Shown: positions 1 through 7,887 of the stretch, in pieces
How positions within the stretch are numbered: position 1 is the stretch's first letter
Layout: each line of letters opens with the position of its first letter
Assembly (NCBI GenBank): GCA_945860785.1
Contig: CAMATD010000033.1
Location: 1-32,645 of the forward strand
DNA: 32,645 nucleotides
Source: Variovorax sp. YR752
GTDB taxonomy: Bacteria > Pseudomonadota > Gammaproteobacteria > Burkholderiales > Burkholderiaceae_C
Direction: 5' to 3'
The notes under the pieces: generated by a model
What the model saw: only the letters and a program-made list of their open reading frames with translations
Database searches by the model: none
What the model was told of the DNA's origin: nothing
Translations under genes and position numbers: made by a program

Positions 1-922
1 AAGGCGCAGGCCGCCCACGGCGGCTTCTACCAGGCGCTGGTCGACGGCACCTACCGCAAGGCCGGCCTGGAGGTGACCATCCAGCAGGGCGGGCCGCAGG
101 TGAACAACCGCCCGCTGCTGCCGGCCGGCAAGATCGACTTCCTGATGACCGGCAACCTGCTGCAGTCCTTCGACAACGTGAAGAATGGCGTGCCCACGGT
201 GGTGGTCGCGGCCTTCTTCCAGGAGGACCCGCAGGCCATGTTCGCCCACCCGGGCCAGGGCTTCGACACCTTCAAGGACATGGCCAAGGCGCCCGTCGCC
301 TTCATCGGCAAGGACGGCCAGTTCAGCTTCTGGCAGTGGATGAAGTCGGAGCACGGCTTCAAGGATTCGCAGCTCAAGCCCTACACCTTCAACGTCGGCC
401 CGTTCCTCGCGGACAAGAAGTCGATCCAGCAGGGCTATGCGATTTCGGAGCCGCTGTCGATCAAGGCGCAGGCCGGCTTCGACCCCGTGGTGCAGCTCTT
501 GGCCGACAACGGCTTCTCGACCTACTCGACCACCATCGAGACCCCGCGCCGACCTGATCAAGACCAAGCCCGAGACGGTGCGCAAGTTCGTCGAGGCCTC
601 GATCATCGGCTGGAACAACTACCTCTACGGCGACAACAAGGCGGCCAACGAGATGATCGCCAAGATCAATCCCGACTCGCCCGTCGCCGCATCGCAGGGC
701 TCGATCGACCTGATGAAGAAGATGGGCATCGTCGACAGCGGCGAATCGCTCACCAAGGGCATCGGCGCGATGGACGAGGCCCGCGTGAAGGACTTCTACG
801 ACAAGATGGTCAAGGCCGGTCTCTACAAGGCGGGCGAGGTCGATCTCTCGAAGGTGGTGACCACGCAGTTCGTCAACAAGGGCGTCGGTGTCGATGTCCG
901 CAAGAAGCTCACCGGCAAGTAA
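1..922 (+). pseudogene. ABC transporter substrate-binding protein, 5' partial and frameshifted
   Basis: The reading frame is open from base 1, so the start and signal peptide lie outside the window. The visible protein resembles the nitrate/sulfonate/taurine (NMT1/THI5-like) periplasmic binding proteins: an early Gly-Gly-Phe-Tyr-Gln stretch, a GKIDFLMTGN-type segment, and a C-terminal half rich in Lys and Asp ending in KKLTGK with TAA at 920-922. The frame breaks at about 542-545, where a run of four C replaces the three expected. Removing one C turns ETPRRP into ETRADLIKTKPE and joins both halves cleanly. Permease and ATPase genes would be expected upstream. The ligand cannot be told from sequence. 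The frameshift may be a sequencing error in a short homopolymer or a real lesion. Family assignment is good; subfamily is less sure. Confidence 0.8.
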
Positions 923-964
923 TTCGTTTCGTAGTTTTTCCCGTGGGTCGCGCGGGGCTTGCGC

Positions 965-1036
965 CGGGGTCAGATGCCGGCGCCTGGGTTGCCATAAGGC
1001 ACTGCGCGGCCTTTTGTTCCTTGGGCTCTGACCCCG
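965..1036. repeat. Short inverted-repeat element with GGGGTCAGA/TCTGACCCC ends
   Basis: Positions 965-974 (CGGGGTCAGA) and 1027-1036 (TCTGACCCCG) are a perfect 10-base inverted repeat enclosing 52 bases. The element fills most of the 145-base gap between the binding protein and the oxidoreductase gene. Ends of this kind resemble dispersed REP- or MITE-like elements that I recall from betaproteobacterial genomes, but only one copy is in this window, so its repetitive nature is inference. Inside it, AAGGC (996-1000) can pair with GCCTT (1009-1013) before a T-rich stretch, so it could also act as a weak transcription terminator. Confidence 0.5.
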
Positions 1037-1067
1037 TCTCGTCGAACAGGCGAACCGGCCCTCAACC

Positions 1068-1658
1068 ATGAAAACGCTCGTCGTCCATTGCCATCCGAAC
1101 CCTGACAGCTTCAACCACGCGCTCTACCGCACGGCCCTCGAGGCCCTCGAACCCCGGCATCCCGTCCGGGCCATCGACCTGTACGCCGAGGGCTTCGACC
1201 CGACGCTGACCCGCGAAGAGCGCATCGCCTACCTCGACAACCCCGAACTGATCCGCGAACGCGTGAAACCCCACGTCGAAGCGCTGCTGTGGGCCGAGCA
1301 CCTGGTGTTCGTCTACCCCACCTGGTTCTACGGGCCACCCTCCATGCTCAAGGGCTGGCTCGAAAGGGTCTGGCTGCCGGGCGTGACCTTTCTGCCGGCC
1401 GAACGCAAGGGCAAGCTCGTGAAATCGGGCATGCGGCACATCCGGCGGCTCACGGTGGTGACCACGGGCGGTTCGTCGCGCTGGTTCGTGCTGATGATCG
1501 GCGACCCGGGGCGGCGGCTCTTCACGCGTGCGCTGCGCGCGCTGTTCGCGTGGCGCTGCAAGGTCACCTGGCTGCAGCTGCACGACATGAACGCCGTCAC
1601 CGAGCGCGACCGCACGCATTTCATCGAGCGCGTTTCGCGCAAGCTGCAGAACATCTAG
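1068..1658 (+). CDS. Flavodoxin-fold NAD(P)H-dependent oxidoreductase
   Basis: A 196-residue protein of the Flavodoxin_2 family (NAD(P)H:quinone reductase/KefF/MdaB-like). It starts with a beta strand and phosphate-binding loop (LVVHCHPNPDSFNHAL), and near residues 85-102 carries the family's YPTWFYGPPSMLKGWLERV region that contacts the flavin. Such proteins are cytoplasmic FMN or FAD enzymes that pass two electrons from NAD(P)H to quinones or other acceptors. No clear ribosome site precedes the ATG at 1068, but the N-terminus fits the family. It ends with TAG 19 bases before the PDR-type reductase, so the two probably share a transcript with the TetR gene downstream. The physiological substrate is unknown. 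Confidence 0.85.
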   Translation: MKTLVVHCHPNPDSFNHALYRTALEALEPRHPVRAIDLYAEGFDPTLTREERIAYLDNPELIRERVKPHVEALLWAEHLVFVYPTWFYGPPSMLKGWLERVWLPGVTFLPAERKGKLVKSGMRHIRRLTVVTTGGSSRWFVLMIGDPGRRLFTRALRALFAWRCKVTWLQLHDMNAVTERDRTHFIERVSRKLQNI

Positions 1659-1677
1659 AGCAGGGAGACACCACACC

Positions 1678-2637
1678 ATGAGCCTCGAATGCACGCTGAC
1701 CGTCCGCGTCGAACGCATCTCGCGGCAGACGCCGGAAATCCTCGCCTTCGAGCTGACCCATCCGTGGGGCCGGCCGCTGCCGGGCTACGAGGCCGGCGCG
1801 CACATCGACGTGCACATGCCCGGCGGGTTCTCGCGCCAGTACTCGCTGGCGCGGGCGCCGTCGAATGCGCCTTCTTACGTGATCGGGGTGAAGCGCGAAC
1901 TCGACAGCCGCGGCGGCTCGGCCTCGATGCACGAGCGCGTGCGCGAAGGCGATCTGCTGGCGATCAGCGCGCCGCGCAACACCTTTCCGCTGCGTGAAGA
2001 AGCCACGCATCATCTGCTGATGGCTGGCGGCATCGGCATGACGCCGCTGCTGGCGATGGCGCAGGCGCTCGCGGTGCGCGGTGCGTCGTTCACGCTGTGC
2101 GTGTTCGCGCGCAGCGAAGAGCACCTGGCCTTTGCCGACGCGCTGCGCGACCCCGCGCTCGCGCCGCATCTGCGCCTTCACCTCGACCAGGGCGATGCCA
2201 CGCAGCGCATCGACCTGCACGCGCTGCTCGCCGAGCGGACGTCGAACACGCATCTCTACGTCTGCGGCCCCGGCGGCTTCATGAAGGCCGTTCGCGATGC
2301 AGCCGCGCACTGGCCCGAGGACGCGCTGCACGCCGAATACTTTGCCGCACCGACGGATGCCAACACGACCACCGGCCTGCCCTTCACGCTGAGGCTCGCG
2401 CAGCGCGGCATCACGGTGCCGGTCGCGGCCGACCAGACCGCCGTCGATGCGCTGCACGAAGTCGGCATCGACATCCCGGTGTCGTGCCAGCAGGGCCTGT
2501 GCGGCACCTGCGTGGTCGAGGGCGATGGCGAAGGCGCGGAGCACCGCGACTTCTGCCTCACGGGCACCGAGCGGCGAACGAAGGTGGCGCTGTGCTGCTC
2601 GCGCGCCAAGGGCCTCGAACTGGTGCTGCAGCTGTGA
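1678..2637 (+). CDS. PDR/VanB-family oxidoreductase (FMN, NAD(P)H, 2Fe-2S)
   Basis: A 319-residue protein with the order of phthalate dioxygenase reductase/VanB: an N-terminal flavin domain with RQYSLA (residues 53-58), a nicotinamide domain with GGIGMTP (117-123) and CGPGGFM (196-202), and a C-terminal plant-type ferredoxin domain with Cys270, Cys275, Cys278 and Cys306 or Cys307 for the 2Fe-2S cluster. Such enzymes carry electrons from NAD(P)H to a Rieske-type oxygenase. No oxygenase is encoded in the window, so the partner must be elsewhere or beyond the left edge. A GGGAGA ribosome site lies about 10 bases before the ATG. Its TGA overlaps the GTG start of the TetR gene. Confidence 0.92.
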   Translation: MSLECTLTVRVERISRQTPEILAFELTHPWGRPLPGYEAGAHIDVHMPGGFSRQYSLARAPSNAPSYVIGVKRELDSRGGSASMHERVREGDLLAISAPRNTFPLREEATHHLLMAGGIGMTPLLAMAQALAVRGASFTLCVFARSEEHLAFADALRDPALAPHLRLHLDQGDATQRIDLHALLAERTSNTHLYVCGPGGFMKAVRDAAAHWPEDALHAEYFAAPTDANTTTGLPFTLRLAQRGITVPVAADQTAVDALHEVGIDIPVSCQQGLCGTCVVEGDGEGAEHRDFCLTGTERRTKVALCCSRAKGLELVLQL

Positions 2638-3284
2638 GCATCGAGGAAAGCGAGAGCGAAGCACCCGCCACGCGCGGCCGTTCGCGCAAGTACACGCAGG
2701 TGCTCGGCGTCATCTACCAGGCCGCCATCGAGGTGTTCGCGAGCGAGGGCCTGGCCGGTGCGTCGACGCAAGCCATTGCCGACAAGGCCGGGCTTTCGAA
2801 GGCGCAACTGCACTACTACATCGACAGCAAGGAAGCGCTCTACCGCCAGGTGCTGCAGGACATCCTCAACGACTGGATCGTGGTGTTCGGCTTCAGCGAC
2901 GAGGCCTTCGGTCCGCGCAAGGTGCTGAGCGATCTGATCCATCGCAAGATGGTGTTCTCGTTCCAGCACCCCTTGCGCTCGCGCATCTTCACTGCCGAAA
3001 TGATGCACGGCGCGCCGGTGCTCAACACCATGATGGACACGAGCAAGGCACGCACCGACCAGGCGGCCGCCGTGATCCAGAACTGGATGAACCAGGGCCT
3101 GATGGACAAGGCCGACCCGATGCTCGTGCTGTTCCACATCTGGGCGGTGACGCAGTTCTATGCCGACCACGCCACGCAGGCCGCGTACTTCCGCAACACG
3201 GCGCAGCAGGGCGACGACAAGGACCGGAGCTACCTGATCGAGCAGGTGACGCAGTTCCTGCTCAAGGGCGCAGGCGTCAAGTAG
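2634..3284 (+). CDS. TetR-family regulator, RutR-like
   Basis: The most plausible start is the GTG at 2634, which overlaps the preceding stop (GTGA) and gives 216 residues. The N-terminal helix-turn-helix spans about residues 25-70 (ASTQAIADKAGLSKAQLHYYIDSKEALY). The C-terminal half matches the RutR/YcdC type of ligand domain: an FTAEMMHGAP block and an MLVLFHIWAVTQFYADHATQ-like block, both with close counterparts in E. coli RutR, the pyrimidine-sensing regulator. The overlap suggests translational coupling to the PDR reductase and local control of both flanking gene groups. The ligand is unknown; a pyrimidine or related nitrogen compound is a guess from homology. It ends in TAG, converging on the RidA-family gene with an 8-base overlap. 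Confidence 0.9.
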   Translation: MSIEESESEAPATRGRSRKYTQVLGVIYQAAIEVFASEGLAGASTQAIADKAGLSKAQLHYYIDSKEALYRQVLQDILNDWIVVFGFSDEAFGPRKVLSDLIHRKMVFSFQHPLRSRIFTAEMMHGAPVLNTMMDTSKARTDQAAAVIQNWMNQGLMDKADPMLVLFHIWAVTQFYADHATQAAYFRNTAQQGDDKDRSYLIEQVTQFLLKGAGVK

Positions 3285-3741
3285 CGCGCTGCGGCAGGTA
3301 CATCGTCGCTTCGACTTCCACCAGCACTTCATCGCCCGGCAGGAAGCGCGACACCTCGACCACCGTGCTGACCGGCGGCTCGCCCGGATAGAACAGGCCG
3401 CGCACGCGGTTGTAGAAGGCGTAGTGCGGCAGGTGGCGGAAGTACTGCACCAGCTTGACCACATCGTCCATCGTGCCGCCATGCTCGGCGGCGATCTGGC
3501 GGATACGTTCGAGCACGAACCAGCTCTGCGCCACGATGGCGGCTTCGAACATATCGACCGACATCTGGCCCGTCGCGTAGCCCACGCTCTGCAGCGCGGT
3601 GCGGGCTTCTTCGGGAATGTCGTCGTAGCCCGCGACCGCGCGGCGCTTGGCCAGATCGACCGCCACCACGCCGCTCATGAAGACGAAATCGCCCACGCGT
3701 TTTGCGGCCGCGTAGTTGGCCATTGGCTTGCCCATGCTCAT
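3277..3741 (-). CDS. RidA-family (YjgF/YER057c/UK114) protein without the catalytic arginine
   Basis: A 154-residue protein with the RidA fold: FMSGVVAVD near residues 20-28 and the C-terminal VVEVSRFLPGDEVLVEVEA block. In canonical RidA imine deaminases an Arg precedes this block (ARSCVEVARLP in E. coli homologues). Here the aligned residue is Ser (PPVSTVVEV), so enamine/imine hydrolysis by the classic mechanism is doubtful and the protein fits one of the non-archetypal Rid subfamilies. Its ATG overlaps the stop of the amidohydrolase by 4 bases (3738-3741), and it is the last gene of the minus-strand operon. RidA-like partners also occur with amidohydrolases in pyrimidine (Rut) degradation, which fits the context. 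Confidence 0.88.
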   Translation of the reverse strand: MSMGKPMANYAAAKRVGDFVFMSGVVAVDLAKRRAVAGYDDIPEEARTALQSVGYATGQMSVDMFEAAIVAQSWFVLERIRQIAAEHGGTMDDVVKLVQYFRHLPHYAFYNRVRGLFYPGEPPVSTVVEVSRFLPGDEVLVEVEATMYLPQRAT

Positions 3742-4934
3742 TGTGTTTTCTCCAGAATTCGACCGGCACGGATGACAGTGCGCTGGCGCCCGCGCGGGCC
3801 GATGAGCTCGTGTTCATCGGTGGCCGCGAGCAGCACCAGGTCTGCGGGACAACCCGGCGCGATGCGCCCGTCCCACGCCAGCCCCAGCGCCTTCGCGGGG
3901 CTGACGGTGATGGTGTCGAACCACTCGCCCGCGGGTGCCAGGTGCGCCATCTGCACGCCGAGCCCGAAGGTCTCCAGAAGGTCGTAGCTGCCGTAGGGAT
4001 AGAAGGCGTCCTGCACGTTGTCCGTCGCCAGGCTCACACGCAAGCCCCGTGCCGCGGCCTCGTGGATGCGCGTGATGCCGCGCGGCACCGGTGTGCGGTC
4101 CCAGGCGCCCTGCAGGTAGAGGTTGGTGGTCGGCAGCGCGACGATGTGGAGGCCGGACCCGGCACAGAGCGCCAGCGTTTCGTTGGCGACGGCATCGTCC
4201 TGCATCGAGAGCGAGCAGCAATGGCCGCAGACCACGTGATGCCGGAAGTCGCGCGCACGCACCAGTTGGGCGATGCTGCGCAGGCCACTGGCTTCAGCGT
4301 CGAGCCCTTCGTCGACATGGAAGTCGAGACCGAGGCCGTGTTGCTGCGCGAGGTCGAACACGCGGCCCAGCTTGTGGACGATGCCTTCGTTGCGATAGAC
4401 GAAGGCGCCGAGCACGCCGCCCGCGCGCTTCACTTCGCGTGCGATGCGCTCACCGGCCGCGAGGTCGGCGAACACGTCGGGCGGGGTGAGCGAGACGAAC
4501 TGCAGCTCGATACGTCCGCGCCATTCGTCGCGCAGCGCCTCGAACACGGCCAGCGCGGCCGGCGGCTCGGCCTGCACCCAGTCGATGTGCGTGCGCAGCG
4601 CGCGTGTGCCCGACTGCCAGGCGTCTTGCAGCGCGCGCTCCATGCGCGGGCGCAGCGTTTGACTGGTCCAGCCCGCGCGGTGCTTCTCCATCCGTTCAAT
4701 GGCAGCGAAGAGATTGCCCTGTGCCGCGCCCACTTCCTGCACGGTGTAGTTCTTGTCGATGTGCGCATGCGCCTCGACCAGGGCGCTCAGCAAGGTGCCG
4801 CGTGCGTTCGCTTGCAACGCGCTCGGCACGATGGCCTCGACGCGGTCGCCGGCCAGCGTGACGTCGAAGACCTGCGCATCGCCGGCATCGAAGCCCCGCA
4901 GCGGCTGCGGGATGCGCAGCGATTCGAGCTTCAT
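3738..4934 (-). CDS. Cytosine deaminase-like (CodA-type) metal-dependent amidohydrolase
   Basis: A 398-residue amidohydrolase-superfamily protein starting at ATG 4932-4934, which overlaps the OtnI stop (ATGA). Metal ligands visible are His56 and His58 in EAHAHIDK, the His of FHVDEGLD, and the Asp of [12 protein letters not shown]; the Glu of HVDE is the expected proton shuttle, and GHCCSL is the next conserved His region. The order of motifs follows E. coli CodA closely, including the NLYLQG and GITRIHE stretches. It should hydrolyse a C-N bond in a cyclic or amide substrate in the cytoplasm and release ammonia or an amine; cytosine itself is not assured. Being fused by start/stop overlaps to OtnI and the RidA gene suggests it acts on the same catabolic route. 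Confidence 0.9.
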   Translation of the reverse strand: MKLESLRIPQPLRGFDAGDAQVFDVTLAGDRVEAIVPSALQANARGTLLSALVEAHAHIDKNYTVQEVGAAQGNLFAAIERMEKHRAGWTSQTLRPRMERALQDAWQSGTRALRTHIDWVQAEPPAALAVFEALRDEWRGRIELQFVSLTPPDVFADLAAGERIAREVKRAGGVLGAFVYRNEGIVHKLGRVFDLAQQHGLGLDFHVDEGLDAEASGLRSIAQLVRARDFRHHVVCGHCCSLSMQDDAVANETLALCAGSGLHIVALPTTNLYLQGAWDRTPVPRGITRIHEAAARGLRVSLATDNVQDAFYPYGSYDLLETFGLGVQMAHLAPAGEWFDTITVSPAKALGLAWDGRIAPGCPADLVLLAATDEHELIGPRGRQRTVIRAGRILEKTQ

Positions 4935-5751
4935 GTGCGCTGCTGCAGCAATGCGCGCAGCCAGCCCAGGCCGGCCGAGGTGCCCCCGGGTTCCGAACCG
5001 CGCTTCGGCCGGTACTCGCAACCGACCCAGCCTTGCCAGCCGCATTGCTTCGAGACCTCGTCGATCACGTCGAAGAGGTAGGGATAGTTCTGCTCGCCGA
5101 TGTCGGGCTCGTGGCGCTCGGGCACACCCGCGATCTGGAGGTGGCCGACGCGGCCGGTCGGCAGGTACTTGCGGATCTTCATCGCCACGTCGCCTTCGAC
5201 GATCTGGCAGTGATACAGGTCCATCTGCACCTTGAGGTTGGGCGCGCCGACGGTCTCGACGATCTCGTGCGCATGGTCCTGCCGGTTGAGGAAGAAGCGC
5301 GGGATGTCGCGCGTGTTGATCGGCTCGATCAGCACGTCGCGCCCCGCTTTGGCTGCCTCTTCCGCGGCCCAGCGCAGGTTGTCGAGGTACACGGGCTGCA
5401 CCGCATCGCGCTCCAGGCCTTCGGGCACGAGGCCGGCATGACATGGATGCGCGGGCAGTCGAGCGCCACGGCGTAGTCGATGGCCTTCGCAATGCCTTCG
5501 CGGAACTCGGCGTCGCGACCGGGCAGGCAGGCGAGGCCGCGCTCGCCACCTTCCCAGTTGCCGGGCGGTCCGTTGAAGAGCACCTGCTGCAGGTCGTTGT
5601 GCTTGAGCCTCGCAAGGATTTCGTCCTTCGCGAAGGCGTAGGGGAACAGGTATTCGACGGCCTTGAAGCCGTCTTTCGCGGCGGCTTCGAAGCGGTCGAG
5701 GAAATCGAGCTCCGGGTAGAGCATCGAGAGGTTGGCGGCGAATTGGGGCAT
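4931..5751 (-). pseudogene. otnI: 2-oxo-tetronate isomerase OtnI (hydroxypyruvate isomerase family), frameshifted
   Basis: A TIM-barrel isomerase related to Hyi. The N-terminal half ([33 protein letters not shown]) and C-terminal half ([50 protein letters not shown]) are both well conserved but lie in different frames. The break is at about 5437-5442, where the coding strand reads ATGCCGGC; one extra G gives ATGGCCGGC and the expected MAGLVPEGL. The restored protein has about 273 residues, normal for the family. In the known acid-sugar pathway OtnI converts 2-oxo-tetronate to 3-oxo-tetronate for OtnK. The metal-binding Glu and His residues lie in the C-terminal half. If the lesion is real the pathway would be blocked at this step. 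Confidence 0.85.
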
Positions 5752-5763
5752 GGGGCGTTTTTA

Positions 5764-6441
5764 CTACCAGCGTGCACCGAAAGTGGTGCGCAGTTCATCG
5801 ATCTGTTCGGCGTTCAGCGGCGCGGGCCTTGCGGCGCCGGTGAGCAATTGGAGCTTCGCGGTTTCTTCGAGTTCTTCGAGCACGGCCATGGCGGCGGCCG
5901 GCGTGTCGTGCCAGACGTTGGGGCCGAGGCGTTCGAGCATCACGGCGCGAATGGGCGTGCCGGCGGCGCCGAGGCGCTCGATGGCCTGAGCCACCAGCTC
6001 GGCCGCTTCGGGCGCGCCGGGGCGACGGTACGGAATGAGCGGCACATGACCGACCTTCATCACGAAGTACGGCGTGAGCGCAGGCAGCAGTTCGTCACCG
6101 GGTGCGTTCAACGTGAGCGCGACGCAGTGCGTGCTGTGCGTGTGGATCACGCAGGCTGTCTCTGCATCGAAACGGCGCGCTGCCGCATAGATGCGCGTGT
6201 GCAACGCGATGGTCTTGCTCGCACGGTCGCCGCCGGTCTGCTTGCCATCGATATCGAGCCGCGCCAACCGCGCCGGATCGAGGAAGCCCAGGCAGGCATC
6301 GGTCAGCGTGATCAGGAAACCATCGTCGAGCCGCACGCTGATGTTGCCCGCCGTCGCATGAACATAGCCGCGCTCGAACAGGCTGCGGCCGATGCGGCAG
6401 ATTTCTTCGCGGGCTTGGTTTTCTTTCATGTCGGTTTTCAT
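5764..6441 (-). CDS. otnC: 3-oxo-tetronate 4-phosphate decarboxylase OtnC (class II aldolase family)
   Basis: A 225-residue class II aldolase/adducin-family protein with the [17 protein letters not shown] block (residues 31-47), the HTHSTH metal motif (100-105) and the terminal ELEETAKL helix. OtnC decarboxylates 3-oxo-tetronate 4-phosphate to dihydroxyacetone phosphate. Two positions differ from the E. coli OtnC pattern: the SKE glutamate is Thr77 (ASKTIALH), and the NHGP histidine is Leu172 (ERLGP). The remaining metal ligands are His100 and His102, perhaps helped by His105. I recall similar sequences in other betaproteobacteria, so this is probably a subfamily trait. ATG 6441 is chosen; ATG 6429 is possible. 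It ends in tandem stops TAG-TAA, 12 bases before otnI. Confidence 0.87.
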   Translation of the reverse strand: MKTDMKENQAREEICRIGRSLFERGYVHATAGNISVRLDDGFLITLTDACLGFLDPARLARLDIDGKQTGGDRASKTIALHTRIYAAARRFDAETACVIHTHSTHCVALTLNAPGDELLPALTPYFVMKVGHVPLIPYRRPGAPEAAELVAQAIERLGAAGTPIRAVMLERLGPNVWHDTPAAAMAVLEELEETAKLQLLTGAARPAPLNAEQIDELRTTFGARW

Positions 6442-6488
6442 CGCGTAGGTTTGGGCTCAGATGTTCAGGGCGCGTGCACAGGACACCG

Positions 6489-6568
6489 GGTGCTCTGCGC
6501 AGCGAAATAAAGGAGGAGGCATGCGGCCTTAGGCCGCGCCGGGGGACATTCGCGGAGCAGAGCACACC
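6489..6568. repeat. Intergenic inverted-repeat element inside the operon
   Basis: GTGCTCTGC (6490-6498) pairs with GCAGAGCAC (6557-6565), and between them GCGGCC (6523-6528) pairs with GGCCGC (6532-6537) across the loop TTA. The purine-rich GAAATAAAGGAGGAGG lies between the stems. The element occupies the only large gap (183 bases, 6442-6624) in an otherwise tightly packed operon, between otnK and otnC. The layout and wording resemble dispersed intergenic repeats that I recall from Variovorax genomes, but no second copy is present here. It may process or stabilise the mRNA, or partly terminate transcription. The rest of the gap holds nothing recognisable. Confidence 0.55.
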
Positions 6569-6624
6569 GTCGGCGTGATCGCGCCCCGAAAGGACACGAA
6601 GTGCGCGAACGCTGGAGCTGGATG

Positions 6625-7884
6625 TCATGCGAGGACTGTAAAGGCCCTGGTGAAAAAATCGTTACTGCCGAAGTTGCCTGACTTCAATGCGATGTGCAGG
6701 CCCGCCTCGGGTGCGACCTCGGCACGCGCATGGCACCACGGCACGCCGGGGTCGATCTGCATCTGCGCGATGCCCAGCGCCTGTACGTAGGCACCCGAGG
6801 TTTCGCCACCCGCCACCACGAGTTGGCGCACGCCCTGGTCGACCAGTCCACGCGCGATAGCGGCGATGGTGCGCTCCACCATCGCACCGGCTTCCTCGAC
6901 ACCGAGTCGGCCCTGCACCGACTTGACGGCACCGGCCTCGGCGGTCGAGTAGACCAGCACCGGTTGCTTGTCGATCAACGGCGCGGCCCAGGCCAGCGCC
7001 TCGGCTGCGACGTCCACGCCCGCGGCAATGCGCAGCGGATCGATGGCCAGCGCCGCGCCGCCGCGCTGGATGAAGTCGAGTACCTGCCGGTTGGTAGCAA
7101 GCGAGCAGCTGCCCGAGACCACGGCACGAAGCCCGCCAGCGGCAGGCAATGCGCTGGCCTGCGAGGAAGGCGATATCCCGAAGTTGCCCGGCAGCCCGAT
7201 GGCCACGCCCGAACCCGCCGTGACCAGCGGCATCTTCGCGAGCGCCGGGCCGAGGCGCAGCAGGTCGTCGTTCGACACCGCATCGACGATGGCGATCGAT
7301 ACACCTTCGCCCTTCAGCTGCCCGATGCGCTCCGAGATCGCCGCCGCGCCGCGCGCCACCACCGCATGGTCGATCAGCCCCACCTTGCGCTTGCACTGCG
7401 CCTGCAGCACCCGCACGAGGTTCGGGTCGGTCATCGGCGTGAGCGGATGGTGCTGCATGCCGCTCTCGTTGAGCAGCACGTCGCCCGCGAACAGGTAGCC
7501 CTTGAACACGGTGCGCTTGTTGTCGGGGAAGGCCGGCGTGGCGATGGTGAAGTCGCAACCGAGCGCGTCCATCAGCGCCTCGGTCACGGGGCCGATGTTG
7601 CCCTGCGGGGTGCTGTCGAAGGTGGAGCAGTACTTGAAGTAGATCTGCTTCGCGCCCTGCGCCTGCAGCCAGCGCAGGGCCTCCAGCGATTGCGCCACGG
7701 CCTCGACCGGCGCGATGGTGCGCGACTTGAGTGCAACCACCACCGCATCGACCTCGGCGTCGAGCGGTCCGGCGGGCACGCCGATGGCCTGCACCACGCG
7801 CATGCCGGCGCGCACGAGGTTGTTCGCAAGATCGGTCGCACCGGTGAAATCGTCGGCAATGCAGCCGAGCAGCAACTTGGCCAT
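6625..7884 (-). CDS. otnK: 3-oxo-tetronate kinase OtnK (DUF1537 family)
   Basis: A 419-residue four-carbon acid-sugar kinase. The N-terminal domain opens with the substrate-binding signature IADDFTGATD (residues 9-18) and has FKYCSTFDSTPQGNIGPV; the C-terminal ATP-binding domain carries the GSCS loop, VVAGGETSGA and ALKSGNFG. Length and both domains are complete. DUF1537 proteins were shown to be ATP-dependent kinases for 3-oxo-tetronate or related acid sugars; the neighbouring ltnD, otnC and otnI support the 3-oxo-tetronate assignment. It starts only 3 bases after the stop of the alpha/beta hydrolase, so both are on one transcript. The linkage to otnC is interrupted by a 183-base repeat-bearing gap. 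Confidence 0.95.
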   Translation of the reverse strand: MAKLLLGCIADDFTGATDLANNLVRAGMRVVQAIGVPAGPLDAEVDAVVVALKSRTIAPVEAVAQSLEALRWLQAQGAKQIYFKYCSTFDSTPQGNIGPVTEALMDALGCDFTIATPAFPDNKRTVFKGYLFAGDVLLNESGMQHHPLTPMTDPNLVRVLQAQCKRKVGLIDHAVVARGAAAISERIGQLKGEGVSIAIVDAVSNDDLLRLGPALAKMPLVTAGSGVAIGLPGNFGISPSSQASALPAAGGLRAVVSGSCSLATNRQVLDFIQRGGAALAIDPLRIAAGVDVAAEALAWAAPLIDKQPVLVYSTAEAGAVKSVQGRLGVEEAGAMVERTIAAIARGLVDQGVRQLVVAGGETSGAYVQALGIAQMQIDPGVPWCHARAEVAPEAGLHIALKSGNFGSNDFFTRAFTVLA

Positions 7885-7887
7885 GGT

